Shown: in pieces, positions 26,050 to 34,280 of the stretch
How the letters are laid out: each line of letters starts with the position of its first letter
Numbering within the stretch: position 1 is the first letter of the stretch
NCBI RefSeq assembly: GCF_018309085.1
Contig: NZ_CP070502.1
Location: 3,901,001 to 3,965,000 of the forward strand
Direction: 5' to 3'
Length of the DNA: 64,000 bases
DNA from: Sporosarcina sp. Marseille-Q4063
GTDB lineage: Bacteria > Bacillota > Bacilli > Bacillales_A > Planococcaceae
Program-made: the position numbers and the translations under genes
Notes under the pieces: model-generated
What the model was told of the DNA's origin: nothing
Database searches by the model: none
Seen by the model: the letters and a program-made list of their open reading frames with translations, nothing else

Positions 26050-27054
26050 TTATTTTTCCATGCCAAGTGCTGTTAACAATTCAACAATCACTTTGTCTTG
26101 ATCTTCCAAATAGGAAGTGAAATCTTTGGAATTGCGGTATTCGCTTTCCCAACCGTTTTTCTCCAATTCCGCTTTCCATTCATCTGTTTTAGTCATCTCT
26201 TCAAGTTTCACGCTCCAATAATCAAAAGCTGCATCGGACATTTCTTTTGGACCGAACAATCCACGCCAAATCGTGAATTCTGCGTCAATGCCTTCTTCTT
26301 GGAATGTAGGAACTTCTGATAAATCACCGCTAAGACGTTCGGATGAGCTGACTGCAAGTACTCGAACATCACCGGATTTCACATACTGACCGATAGCGGA
26401 TGCATCTGTCGCGATAACATCTGCATTGCCACCGAGAAGTGCTGCAACTGCTTCGCCTCCGCCGTCATAAGAAACATATTTGACGGTTTTCGGGTCAAGT
26501 CCGTATTTGAAAGCAGGGAGAACACCGACTAGATGATCCATAGATCCTGGGGCAGAACCTCCCGCAAGTGTTACTGATTTCGGGTCCTTTTTGATGGCTT
26601 CCAGAACATCTTTCAATGTTTTAAATTCTGAATCCGCTTTCACCACAATCGCACCGTAATCACGCGTTAATTGTGCCAAAGGCGTTGTATCTTTGTAGCC
26701 GTAAGGACTGTTACCTTCAGCTTTGTTGTTGTTAATAAGAATCGGTGGCGATTTAACAAGAAGGGCGTAATCATTTTTTACTTCTTTCGTTGCATATTCC
26801 GCCATGTAAACCGCGCCGCCACCGCCCGGTTTGTTTTCAACTGTTATTGACTTGTCGATTAATTTCGTGTCGTTCATTGTTTTGGCAATCGCTCGAGCGG
26901 TTAAATCCCATCCGCCGCCTGCCCCTGAAGGCGCAATGATTGTCATGTTATTCTTCGGGTAGTCGGGTGAAGCGCTTTCACCGGATTCCGAACATGCCGC
27001 GAGACCAAGTGTTAGCATACCTGTTAAAGCCACCGCTGTGAGTTTCTTCCACAT
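26050..27054 (-). CDS. tctC: Tripartite tricarboxylate transporter substrate-binding lipoprotein TctC
   Basis: A 334-residue lipoprotein. The signal peptide ends GLAAC (cysteine at 21). The mature protein follows the TctC/Bug fold, with PKNNMTIIAPSGAGGGWDLTARAIAKTM at the start and KPGGGGAVYMAEYA near residue 85, which form the ligand carboxylate-binding loops. It captures a carboxylate outside the cell for TctAB. It is the first gene after the regulatory pair and is probably under the control of the CitT-type regulator. Confidence 0.92.
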   Translation of the reverse strand: MWKKLTAVALTGMLTLGLAACSESGESASPDYPKNNMTIIAPSGAGGGWDLTARAIAKTMNDTKLIDKSITVENKPGGGGAVYMAEYATKEVKNDYALLVKSPPILINNNKAEGNSPYGYKDTTPLAQLTRDYGAIVVKADSEFKTLKDVLEAIKKDPKSVTLAGGSAPGSMDHLVGVLPAFKYGLDPKTVKYVSYDGGGEAVAALLGGNADVIATDASAIGQYVKSGDVRVLAVSSSERLSGDLSEVPTFQEEGIDAEFTIWRGLFGPKEMSDAAFDYWSVKLEEMTKTDEWKAELEKNGWESEYRNSKDFTSYLEDQDKVIVELLTALGMEK

Positions 27055-27086
27055 CTTCTACTTATCCCCCTTATAATTAAAAAATT

Positions 27087-27114
27087 GATGACAGCGTTTT
27101 TAACGCCTGTCATC
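27087..27114 (-). terminator. Terminator between regulator and tctC
   Basis: GATGACAGGCGT and ACGCTGTCATC stem, followed on the minus strand by AATTTTTTAATT. It separates the two-component genes from the transporter operon. Confidence 0.7.
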
Positions 27115-27196
27115 AATCTATCAGAAGATTAACAGAATTCGAAGTTTACGAGAATAAGTTCGATAATGTGCGTAAACATCATTTTGTTCATACTGT

Positions 27197-27895
27197 TCAC
27201 GGCTGCTTTTTAATTAAATATCTTCTTTCAGGTCGTCCGACGGAACCGTAGAGAAGCTCGGTGAATGCGCGTTTCTCAGAAACTAGGTATTCCAGGTAAC
27301 GCCGAGCGGTCGAGCGGCTTACGCCTATTTCCAATCCGAGCATTTCTGCCGTAATTCCACCTTCAATATTTTTAATATGATTGACGACCTTTTCTTTTGT
27401 TATCGGATCGATTCCTTTTGGGGGACTAGCAGGATGTGCTTGCGGTGTGTCCGAACTGGTTTGATTCCACAGAAGTTTAATTGAATCTTCCTGCATGACA
27501 CCTTCACCTAAAAGCGTGTTCCGCTTGCTTTTGTATGAGAGTAAGCTGTCCTTAAATCGATCAAATGTAAGCGGTTTTAATATATAATCGACAACGCCGC
27601 GGCGAAATGCTTTTTTGACAATATCAATCTCGGCGGCCGCTGTGATGAAAATAATATCTGTTTCCGGGCTATTGTCATGGATGAACATCATCAATTCCGT
27701 GCCAAGCATATCGGGAAGATAGACGTCCAATAAAACAAGATCCGGCATCAAGGCCGATACCCAATCTTTGGCTTCCTCGCCCGTATGCGCAGAACCGATA
27801 ACAGTGAAACCTTCAATTTTCTCAATGAAGCGGCGGTGGATGTCAGCAATCCGTTTATCATCTTCGATAATAAGAATTTCAATTGGATGAGTCAC
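27197..27895 (-). CDS. citT: CitB/DcuR-family response regulator
   Basis: A 232-residue regulator. The receiver domain has acidic E11-D12-D13, phosphoacceptor D57 (LLDVYLPD) and a K in YILKPL. A C-terminal helix-turn-helix of the CitT/DctR type follows (ITAEMLGLEIGVSRSTARRYLEYLV). It overlaps the kinase gene by 17 nt and lies directly upstream of tctCBA, so it most likely induces the transporter in response to the carboxylate. The symbol is by family analogy. Confidence 0.85.
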   Translation of the reverse strand: MTHPIEILIIEDDKRIADIHRRFIEKIEGFTVIGSAHTGEEAKDWVSALMPDLVLLDVYLPDMLGTELMMFIHDNSPETDIIFITAAAEIDIVKKAFRRGVVDYILKPLTFDRFKDSLLSYKSKRNTLLGEGVMQEDSIKLLWNQTSSDTPQAHPASPPKGIDPITKEKVVNHIKNIEGGITAEMLGLEIGVSRSTARRYLEYLVSEKRAFTELLYGSVGRPERRYLIKKQP

Positions 27896-29489
27896 TCATA
27901 AAACCTCCTTTTGGAATAGAAATAATGAATAATGCGCCACCTAAATCACCTTTTTCCAATGTGATCGACCCGCCAAGATTTTTCACGCTTTCCGCCACTT
28001 TCATCAGTCCGTATCCTCGGTTTTCATGGCTTTTGGTCGAAATTTTTTCTTCAAATAGGACGTCTTCAACCTCAGGTGCTAGTCCATGCCCCGAATCTTC
28101 AATCTCTATTAGTATTTCTTCACCATTATCCATGATAAAGATGCGAATCATGCGCATTTCTTCGGGAAGCAATTCGACGGCTTCTAAAGCGTTCGTGACG
28201 AGATTTCCTATGATTGAAACAAAATGATTTTTATCCAAATGCTTTGGAACTTTTTCCAAAGAACTGTCTTCATCGAGCAGGAACCGGACCTTCAGTTCTT
28301 TTGCGCGGTTGAAGAACCCGATAACAATTCCTCCAAGAAAAGGATCCTGCAACCGCTTCGTCACGAATTGGATAAGTGACTGATGCTCTGCCGTTTCCAC
28401 ATGGATCAAGCTTAGTGCCTCGTCTAATGAATTCAGTTGAATAAGACCCGAAATCGTATATAAAAAATTATTGTATTCATGCGTTTGCGCTCGAAGTGCC
28501 TCTGTGTATCGTTTCACTTGTGATAATTCCATCGCAAGACGGTCAATGTCCGATTGCAAACGGAAAGTTGAAACTGCCCCGACGACTTGCTCACCGATGT
28601 GAATCGGAATACGATTGACAATCACTTTTTTGCCGCGAATTTCCATCGGCCAATCGAGATGCCGTTCTCCGACTTCAAGCACTTTTGGAAGCAAGGAGTT
28701 TGGGAGAACATCCTGAATATGCTTACCGATTAATTCAGTCTGATTGGGAAGGGAAAGAGTCTCATATGCAGCGGCGTTAACGGTCGTAATATTGCCCTTA
28801 GCGTCTACCATGATAATTCCTTCTCGAACAGACTCAATCAGCGCATTCCGTTCCGTGAATAAATTCGCGATTTCGGCGGGTTCAAGATTAAATAATTCTT
28901 TTTTTATATTTCGAGCTAAGACGCCCGAGCCAATTACTCCGATGGCAATCGCTATTAGCACAATGACGGCAATATTATCGGCGTACTGGAAAAACATGGA
29001 GGAAATATCATCTTTTAAGAAGCCGACTGAAACAACCCCGATAATCGTTCCGTCATCTCCGAAAACCGGTGTTTTTCCGCGCAAGGCGGCTCCAAGCGTT
29101 CCCGTTGCCTCGGAGATATAAGATTCTCCCAAAACGAGAGCGCGTTCATTATCATCACCGACCATTTTTTGACCAATTCGTTCAGGAACAGGGTGAGCAT
29201 ACCGAATGCCTTCGCTATTGCCAATGACGACATACTCAGCCCCAGTTTTTTGGCGTATCGCTTCCGCAATGGGTTGCAAAGCCTTCGATGGATTTGGTTG
29301 TTCAAATCCCGCACGGACATCCGGGCGATCAGCCGCCGTTTTCGCGATGCTTAATGCACGGTCCCCAATCTGTTGTTCAATGCCATTTGACATCGTAAAA
29401 TAAAAGGAAACCCCGATAATAATTGCAACCACAGAAACGAATAGGGCGCCATATAAGAAAATACGAGATTGTAAGGATCTAGGTTTCAT
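27879..29489 (-). CDS. citS: CitS/DcuS-family sensor histidine kinase
   Basis: This 536-residue kinase has two membrane helices (about 10-32 and 172-195) around an extracellular carboxylate-sensing sCache/PASp domain (QQIGDRALSIAKTAADRPDVR...). A cytoplasmic PAS follows (LIESVREGIIMVDAKGNITTVN), then the citrate-kinase type H box QTHEYNNFLYTISGLIQL and an HATPase (ENRGYGLMKVAESVKNLGG). An ATG at 29489 gives the family's normal N-terminus; a longer frame to 29564 has no SD. It senses external carboxylate and controls tct expression. The symbol is by analogy. Confidence 0.87.
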   Translation of the reverse strand: MKPRSLQSRIFLYGALFVSVVAIIIGVSFYFTMSNGIEQQIGDRALSIAKTAADRPDVRAGFEQPNPSKALQPIAEAIRQKTGAEYVVIGNSEGIRYAHPVPERIGQKMVGDDNERALVLGESYISEATGTLGAALRGKTPVFGDDGTIIGVVSVGFLKDDISSMFFQYADNIAVIVLIAIAIGVIGSGVLARNIKKELFNLEPAEIANLFTERNALIESVREGIIMVDAKGNITTVNAAAYETLSLPNQTELIGKHIQDVLPNSLLPKVLEVGERHLDWPMEIRGKKVIVNRIPIHIGEQVVGAVSTFRLQSDIDRLAMELSQVKRYTEALRAQTHEYNNFLYTISGLIQLNSLDEALSLIHVETAEHQSLIQFVTKRLQDPFLGGIVIGFFNRAKELKVRFLLDEDSSLEKVPKHLDKNHFVSIIGNLVTNALEAVELLPEEMRMIRIFIMDNGEEILIEIEDSGHGLAPEVEDVLFEEKISTKSHENRGYGLMKVAESVKNLGGSITLEKGDLGGALFIISIPKGGFMSDSSN

Positions 29490-29640
29490 TCTGCTCAACT
29501 CACCACCATCAATATGTATTAATAATAAACAAATACGCTTTCTTATATAATACACTATTGTCAATAGGGGGAATGGTTAGATTCATAATAATTCAAAAAA
29601 GCCTTTGTGCGATAGATGATAGTCTCAAAATCTGTCAGGA

Positions 29641-29922
29641 CTACCATCTGCCGCAAGAGAAGAATGTTTGCATTTTCATATAATGATAAAGCAAACGTGC
29701 ATGCCTTCCTTGTTGGGTATTGGAATTTAGTTCATAACGCAGTCGATTAAGAAATTCTTGATCGCATTCACATGGACGACCGCCTTTGCGGTAACAATCA
29801 TCATGGGCTTTGCAAGCTGCATCGACTTCATTTATAGGTGCACCAGGTCCATTGCAACCAGGCCCGCACCAGTTATAGCCCGGTAAGACACAAAAACGGA
29901 ATCTATTGTTTCTCCGTGACAT
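29641..29922 (-). CDS. Small phospholipase A2-like protein
   Basis: This 93-residue protein is dominated by a phospholipase A2-like core. PGYNWCGPGCNGPGAP (14-29) forms the calcium-binding loop, and NEVDAACKAHDDCYRKGG (31-48) carries the catalytic His-Asp pair H40-D41. This is the short PLA2 form also seen in parvovirus VP1 and other small proteins. Seven cysteines are present, but no signal peptide. AAAGGAGG precedes the ATG. It may hydrolyse phospholipids, for example in spores or a secreted context, but the biological role is unknown. Confidence 0.75.
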   Translation of the reverse strand: MSRRNNRFRFCVLPGYNWCGPGCNGPGAPINEVDAACKAHDDCYRKGGRPCECDQEFLNRLRYELNSNTQQGRHARLLYHYMKMQTFFSCGRW

Positions 29923-30054
29923 TATTAAAACCTCCTTTTACATTAAGATATTCATATAGGAAACATATTGTATCAGCTGCCACCTATTTATCAGTAGGAA
30001 TTGTGGTAATATGGAGATGATGTGGAATGTTAAGTGAATGGGAGAGTGTTAGCT

Positions 30055-31596
30055 TTGTTAACAGTTGGAAATATGATGAAACAAAATGCGCTGAAATTCA
30101 AAGACAAGCCCGCAGTTATATTTCAAAATAAGACAAATACTTATAGTGAATTAAATGAACGTGCGAACCAACTCGCAAATGCTTTTATTGAACGGGGTTA
30201 TGAAAAAGGCGATAAAGTAGCCGTTTTGATGAAGAATCATGCGGCGTATGCAGATATTATTGTAGGTCTATCGAAAATCGGTGTTGTCATTGTGCCTATG
30301 AACTATCGATTAGTTGGACCCGAAATTGAGTACATACTACAAAACTCAGATAGTAGGGGGCTCATTCTTACTTCAGAGTATGTCGAAGAAGTAAGTTCAC
30401 TAGAATCAGTTCTTCCGCAACTAGACACAATTCTTGTAGTTGGTGAAAAGGCAAATGATCAAATGATTGGTTATGAAGATTTTATTTCAGAAGCAAAAAA
30501 ACATGAACCAACAATATCAGTTTCCGAGGATGATATATTTTATATTGGCTATACATCTGGAACGACAGGAAAGCCAAAGGGAGTTGTCATTTCGCACCGG
30601 TCCCGTGTTTTAACGGGTATTTTAGCTGCGTATGAGTATAAAATAGATGAATCTGATGTCCATCTTGTAGCGGGACCAATTTACCATGCGGCGCCGTGGA
30701 TTTTTCTTGTTGCCCAACTACTTGTCGGTGGTACGGTTGTTATTCATGAAAACTTTTATCCGGAAGAAGTTCTTGCAGGCATTGAGAAATATAAAATCAC
30801 AAATGCGTTCCTCGCTCCGACAATGTATAATTTCATTGTTAATGTAAGTGAGGGGGTAAAAGCCAAATACGATTTATCGTCGATTCGTGTTCTTATATCT
30901 GCTGGCTCACCACTTGCAACGAAGTCAAAACAAGATATTCTAAGTTTCTTCAAAAATTCGGATTTGCATGAGTTCTATGGTTCCACGGAAAGTGCTGTCA
31001 CGCTAAATATTAAACCACCAGATATAAACAATAAGGAGCGAAGCGTGGGTCGTCCATTCCCGCTAGTAGAATGCCTGATTTTGGATGATAATAAAGAATC
31101 CGTGAAGCCAGGAGAAATAGGGGAGCTATATTTCAAAGGGCCGTATTTATTGGATGAATATTATAAAAATCCTGAAGAAACAGCTGCATCCTTTTATGGG
31201 GATTACTTTTCTGTTGGGGATATGGCAATGCAGGATGAGGAAGGTTTTTATTATATCGTGGATCGGAAGAAAGATATGCTGATTAGCGGAGGAGTTAATA
31301 TCTATCCGCGAGATATCGAAGAGGTGCTTTACAATCATCCTGAAATTCTGGATGTTGCTGTCATTGGTGTTCCGGATCCGATTTGGGGAGAGGCAGTTAT
31401 GGCAATAGTAGTCCCGCGTGAAGGTGCGACATTGACAGAAGAGGAGATAATCCAATTTTGTGATGGAAAAATAGCTAGCTATAAAAAACCAAAATCCGTT
31501 ACATTTCTACAAGAGCTTCCAAGAAACCCATCCGGTAAAATATTAAAAAACTCGTTAAGGGATAGTTATTGGGAAAAGGAAGAAGGTAAAATTTGA
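30055..31596 (+). CDS. AMP-forming acyl-CoA synthetase
   Basis: A 513-residue ANL-superfamily ligase that activates a carboxylic acid to acyl-AMP and then acyl-CoA. Motifs: YIGYTSGTTGKPKGV (P-loop, about 165-180), HEFYGSTES (A5), YYIVDRKKDMLISGGVNIYPRDIE (A8 hinge), and the catalytic lysine in PRNPSGKILKNSLR near the end. The TTG at 30055 has GGGAGAG 8 nt upstream and is preferred to a GTG at 30034, which overlaps that SD. The substrate is probably a fatty or aromatic acid. It is co-transcribed with a small zinc-ribbon gene. Confidence 0.88.
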   Translation: MLTVGNMMKQNALKFKDKPAVIFQNKTNTYSELNERANQLANAFIERGYEKGDKVAVLMKNHAAYADIIVGLSKIGVVIVPMNYRLVGPEIEYILQNSDSRGLILTSEYVEEVSSLESVLPQLDTILVVGEKANDQMIGYEDFISEAKKHEPTISVSEDDIFYIGYTSGTTGKPKGVVISHRSRVLTGILAAYEYKIDESDVHLVAGPIYHAAPWIFLVAQLLVGGTVVIHENFYPEEVLAGIEKYKITNAFLAPTMYNFIVNVSEGVKAKYDLSSIRVLISAGSPLATKSKQDILSFFKNSDLHEFYGSTESAVTLNIKPPDINNKERSVGRPFPLVECLILDDNKESVKPGEIGELYFKGPYLLDEYYKNPEETAASFYGDYFSVGDMAMQDEEGFYYIVDRKKDMLISGGVNIYPRDIEEVLYNHPEILDVAVIGVPDPIWGEAVMAIVVPREGATLTEEEIIQFCDGKIASYKKPKSVTFLQELPRNPSGKILKNSLRDSYWEKEEGKI

Positions 31597-31616
31597 ACTA
31601 GGGGGTATTCAGGTAA

Positions 31617-31763
31617 ATGTTTAACTTCTTCAAACAGAAATGTGCGATGTGTAAACGTAAAACAAGTGAATTTCAAAGATATCGGATGCCAACCGGGGAA
31701 AACGTGAAGTTTTGTTTAGCCTGTTCCGAGTACGCTGAACGGCGCGCTTACAGAAGGGTTTAA
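31617..31763 (+). CDS. Small zinc-ribbon-like protein
   Basis: This 48-residue basic protein has two CxxC knuckles (CAMCKRK at 9-15 and CLACSEY at 33-39) spaced for a zinc ribbon. AGGGGG lies 11 nt before the ATG. It follows the acyl-CoA synthetase by 20 nt and ends at a strong terminator, so it is probably the last gene of that operon. No family was recognised. Confidence 0.6.
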   Translation: MFNFFKQKCAMCKRKTSEFQRYRMPTGENVKFCLACSEYAERRAYRRV

Positions 31764-31770
31764 AGTAATA

Positions 31771-31812
31771 AAAACTAACTACCCAATTTATAATTAGGTA
31801 GTTAGTTTTTTA
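31771..31812. terminator. Bidirectional terminator
   Basis: AAAACTAACTACC and GGTAGTTAGTTTT form a 13-bp stem with T-runs on both strands, between the small zinc-ribbon gene and the convergent baeRF-type gene. Confidence 0.85.
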
Positions 31813-31820
31813 TCGGCTAT

Positions 31821-32624
31821 TTACTTTTCGAAAACCTGATGAATCACATCATTCGCTTTGCTTTTATTTAGGTTTTTGTAAATACAACTTGCCGGTTTTT
31901 CTCGTAAGGTTTCAGCAAACAGATTGGCTAAGTCCGTTTCACCGGATACATGGATTTCATGCCAGCCGCGTTCCTTCTTTAACTTTTCAACAACTTTTTC
32001 CATTCCTTTATAGAATCCTTTTATATTCGTTCTTGGTCGAGGTTCCATTGCGGGATTCGAAGTGCTTTTCATTCCCTTGCCTTGATCATGATTAGCAGAT
32101 TCTATTTTCCGTACTCTCCATCCTTCGACGTTCGAGTCAAATTCGTAAATAAGTTCCTCTTTGACAGCACCCATTGCCGTATCTAAAATTCGAACTTCCC
32201 CGTAGCTAGGTAATATAACGCCTGCTTCAGGATACGCTTTGTACATATACTCCATCTCTTCAGTCATGGGATGGTTCTCCCAGTGTAAGCTGGTTTTCAC
32301 GGGGACTTGCACATAATGAACTGACCATAATTCAGGCTCTATGGATGCAAATATCACGACACTTTTACTAAGGTCATTTTTTTTACCTAGGACTTCTTCC
32401 GTTACTTTTTTCTTGAGTTGGCTAAATGCTTTTAATTCTTTTTCATCTTCAGAAGCAGTTATATACTCGCCAATCCGTTTCAATCCATTTTTCAAATGAA
32501 TTCTCCAACCACCATTTAATTGCTGCGGATCACCAGGATAGGTATTTAAATATACACTCAACACACAGCGGTCGTCCTCGCAGTGAAACTTTTTTAAGGC
32601 TTCAAGCTCTTTACTTAATGTCAT
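31821..32624 (-). CDS. baeRF/VLRF1-family protein (aeRF1-type release-factor fold)
   Basis: This 267-residue soluble protein has the layout of bacterial homologues of archaeo-eukaryotic release factor 1. The N-terminus is RCVLSVYLNTYPGDPQQ. A central strand-rich part (SKSVVIFASIEPELWSVHYVQVPVK...) is followed by a second domain with GVILPSYGEVRILDTAMGAVKEE. The family is thought to act at ribosomes, but this member has no GGQ motif visible. AAGGAGG precedes the ATG. The family assignment is by overall pattern and moderately sure. Confidence 0.55.
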   Translation of the reverse strand: MTLSKELEALKKFHCEDDRCVLSVYLNTYPGDPQQLNGGWRIHLKNGLKRIGEYITASEDEKELKAFSQLKKKVTEEVLGKKNDLSKSVVIFASIEPELWSVHYVQVPVKTSLHWENHPMTEEMEYMYKAYPEAGVILPSYGEVRILDTAMGAVKEELIYEFDSNVEGWRVRKIESANHDQGKGMKSTSNPAMEPRPRTNIKGFYKGMEKVVEKLKKERGWHEIHVSGETDLANLFAETLREKPASCIYKNLNKSKANDVIHQVFEK

Positions 32625-32693
32625 TTATAGTTAACCCTCCTTAAGTGTTACGATTCGCTATTAGTATGCCCATTATTAAAAAACAATTTATAA

Positions 32694-32730
32694 GCTGCGA
32701 TTTTCTGATGTTGAATCAGAAAATCGCAGC
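32694..32730 (-). terminator. Terminator after the YfhE-like gene
   Basis: A 16-bp stem (GCTGCGATTTTCTGAT and ATCAGAAAATCGCAGC) is followed on the minus strand by TTATAAATTGTTTTTT. Confidence 0.65.
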
Positions 32731-32754
32731 ATCTTGTACAACATAGAAATCAGG

Positions 32755-32901
32755 TTAACTTTTGGGACTTTGTGCATTTTTTTCATTTTTTACAGCATTA
32801 TCAGCCTTTTTAAATTCTTTTTGGTACGTTACCTCTTGTGTAGAACTTAATCCGTTATTTTTTTCAGTCATTCTTTCGTGTGGCGCTTTTTTCTCGTTCA
32901 T
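32755..32901 (-). CDS. YfhE-family small protein
   Basis: This 48-residue hydrophilic protein contains LSSTQEVTYQKEFKKAD (18-34), which closely matches the short YfhE-like family of Bacillales. GAGGTG lies 9 nt before the ATG. It is lysine-rich and probably unstructured. The function is unknown; in B. subtilis yfhE neighbours yfhD. A YfhD-like gene lies 500 bases away on the other strand. Confidence 0.65.
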   Translation of the reverse strand: MNEKKAPHERMTEKNNGLSSTQEVTYQKEFKKADNAVKNEKNAQSPKS

Positions 32902-33025
32902 CAATAAATTCACCTCTTTAGTAGCTTTTCCATATCGGATGATTATTACTCATGAATTTCATTAATAATGGTATGATGTAATAAGAATCAGATTTGAAAA
33001 TATCTTTAAAAAGGGGTTTATGTAA

Positions 33026-33256
33026 ATGAGTACATGTAATTTGGATCATACTTTGGAGGATGTAACAAAGAAGTTATCCGAACAAAAACCATTTCTTCCG
33101 GTGGATTTATTCGAGGAGAGTAATCATTTGTTAGAGCAAAGACCTGATCAGAATACATTAAATGAGTTATTTCATTTGCTGAAAAAATATGATTTGGCAT
33201 CAGAAGAAGAACGAGCGGGAAGAAATACGGGGATAAGCAAATTAACAAGTAAGTAA
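33026..33256 (+). CDS. Small hypothetical protein
   Basis: A 76-residue acidic, helix-rich protein (ALEDVTKK-like and NELFHLLKKYDLASEEERAG segments). It has no cysteine pair, signal peptide or membrane helix. AAAGGGG lies 8 nt before the ATG and a strong terminator follows, which supports a real monocistronic gene. No family was recognised. Confidence 0.55.
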   Translation: MSTCNLDHTLEDVTKKLSEQKPFLPVDLFEESNHLLEQRPDQNTLNELFHLLKKYDLASEEERAGRNTGISKLTSK

Positions 33257-33283
33257 TAGTGGAAGCATAAATCAAATTATATA

Positions 33284-33331
33284 AAAGCGCGGCTTTTCTT
33301 ACAATTGTTTGTAAGAAAAGCCGCTTTTTTA
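33284..33331 (+). terminator. Strong terminator
   Basis: AAGCGCGGCTTTTCTTAC and GTAAGAAAAGCCGCTTTTTT form a stem of about 16 bp with a T-run. Confidence 0.85.
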
Positions 33332-33422
33332 ATGCCAATGATTGCCCGTAATTTGCATGAATTATATCTAATGACTAAGCCATATTAATTAGGAACGAAA
33401 ACGAATAAAAGGAGGGTATATA

Positions 33423-33620
33423 ATGGGAAATGAATTTAAAGGAGCTAGTAGAAACTCCGGTTCTTTACCGCAAACACCAAAGAACCAGAAGATTAAACCC
33501 AGTAAAATGAGAGAAGAAATTTCAATGGAACTTGCCGAGCTTGGGAACTTGAATCCCAAGCACGAACCGATGACCCCAAATCAACGACAAAAAAGGGAGT
33601 CAGAAAAAACGTATAAATAA
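33423..33620 (+). CDS. YfhD-like small protein
   Basis: This 65-residue basic, probably unstructured protein contains SLPQTPKNQKIKP (14-26), resembling the conserved core of YfhD-like proteins, followed by a helical ELAELGN segment and a charged tail. AGGAGG lies 8 nt before the ATG. It is preceded and followed by terminators, so it is its own unit. The function is unknown; a sporulation link is possible from the family but not shown here. Confidence 0.55.
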   Translation: MGNEFKGASRNSGSLPQTPKNQKIKPSKMREEISMELAELGNLNPKHEPMTPNQRQKRESEKTYK

Positions 33621-33667
33621 CTGAAGCTCCATCGGTTTGGACTTCTTTTTTCAAGAGAAATTTTTTT

Positions 33668-33704
33668 GCCGAAGAAAGGTGATAAACTTTCCTTCGGTTT
33701 TTTA
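33668..33704 (+). terminator. Terminator of the YfhD-like gene
   Basis: CCGAAGAAAG and CTTTCCTTCGG (one bulge) with TTTTTT. Confidence 0.75.
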
Positions 33705-33799
33705 TTGCTTTGCCGACTTCATTTTTTATTCATTACGGAATTGGGAAAGAATGGTTCAATAGTCTAGTTATTTTCGCACTATAGAACGGGAGTTCGGTT

Positions 33800-33810
33800 T
33801 GTGGTACAAT
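33800..33810 (+). promoter_or_regulatory. Promoter of toxin module 3
   Basis: An extended -10 (TGTGGTACAATG, TACAAT at 33805-33810) is the same type as in module 2. No good -35 is seen. Confidence 0.55.
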
Positions 33811-33838
33811 GTTTTTACAGTAGCTGTACTAGCAGGGT

Positions 33839-33849
33839 GGCGGTTGGTC
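33839..33849 (+). promoter_or_regulatory. 5' pairing element of toxin mRNA 3
   Basis: The core GCGGTTGG (33840-33847) is the exact complement of CCAACCGC at 34031-34038. With flanking wobble pairs, 11 bp form between 33839-33849 and 34029-34039. Confidence 0.6.
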
Positions 33850-33875
33850 ACTTCCTTCATATGGAGGTGATACCG

Positions 33876-33998
33876 ATGTCAATTTACGAATCGATGAATT
33901 TACTTTTTCATCTTGCATCCATATTCATGGCTTTTTTTGCAGTAGTAATTACATTGGTGATTTTCTTTGCAAAAAGAAATGACCGTCCCCCTCGGTAA
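33876..33998 (+). CDS. Holin-like type I toxin peptide, copy 3 (divergent)
   Basis: This 40-residue peptide has the motif MSIYESMNLLF, a hydrophobic helix of about 22 residues (HLASIFMAFFAVVITLVIFF) and a basic tail (AKRNDRPPR). It is closer to the classical Hol_Tox consensus than copies 1 and 2. AGGTGATACC precedes the ATG. The final codons form the antisense terminator stem (GACCGTC...GACGGTC), as in the other two modules, though the sequences differ. Membrane toxicity is inferred from the family. Confidence 0.78.
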   Translation: MSIYESMNLLFHLASIFMAFFAVVITLVIFFAKRNDRPPR

Positions 33999-34107
33999 GG
34001 TGTGACGGTCATTCTATGACTTCAACCGGGCCAACCGCTCTTCTTGCGGTATCACAGTTGCTAGCCGAGTGTTGCATGCACTCGGTCTCTTAAGGCTACG
34101 CAATTCT
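33966..34107 (-). ncRNA. Predicted antisense antitoxin RNA, module 3
   Basis: The minus-strand promoter has -35 TTGATT (34137-34142), a 17-bp spacer and -10 TATAAT (34114-34119). The RNA would end at the GACCGTC/GACGGTC hairpin, followed on this strand by ATTTCTTTTT. Confidence 0.7.
34055..34092 (+). terminator. Terminator of toxin mRNA 3
   Basis: CCGAGTG and CACTCGG stem with a 7-nt loop, then TCTCTT. The T-run is weaker than in modules 1 and 2. The remainder of 34093-34280 shows only the antisense promoter. Confidence 0.55.
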
Positions 34108-34280
34108 CCTTTAATTATACCCAGTGATTTTTAAATAATCAAATGACCCTAGAACTGAAATTCCTCCCTCATTGCTTTTACATTCTCACAAACTCTTAAT
34201 AGTTCTGTCATTGCTCATTACAAGTGGTTATAATTAAAAAAAAAGTGGATTTTTTTGGTGTGAAAAGAGGAGAGCAAATC

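Noticed and set aside
33018..33338. Minus-strand 106-residue ORF over the small gene at 33026
   Set aside because: It begins in the terminator of the plus-strand gene; codon pattern and SD support the plus-strand frame.
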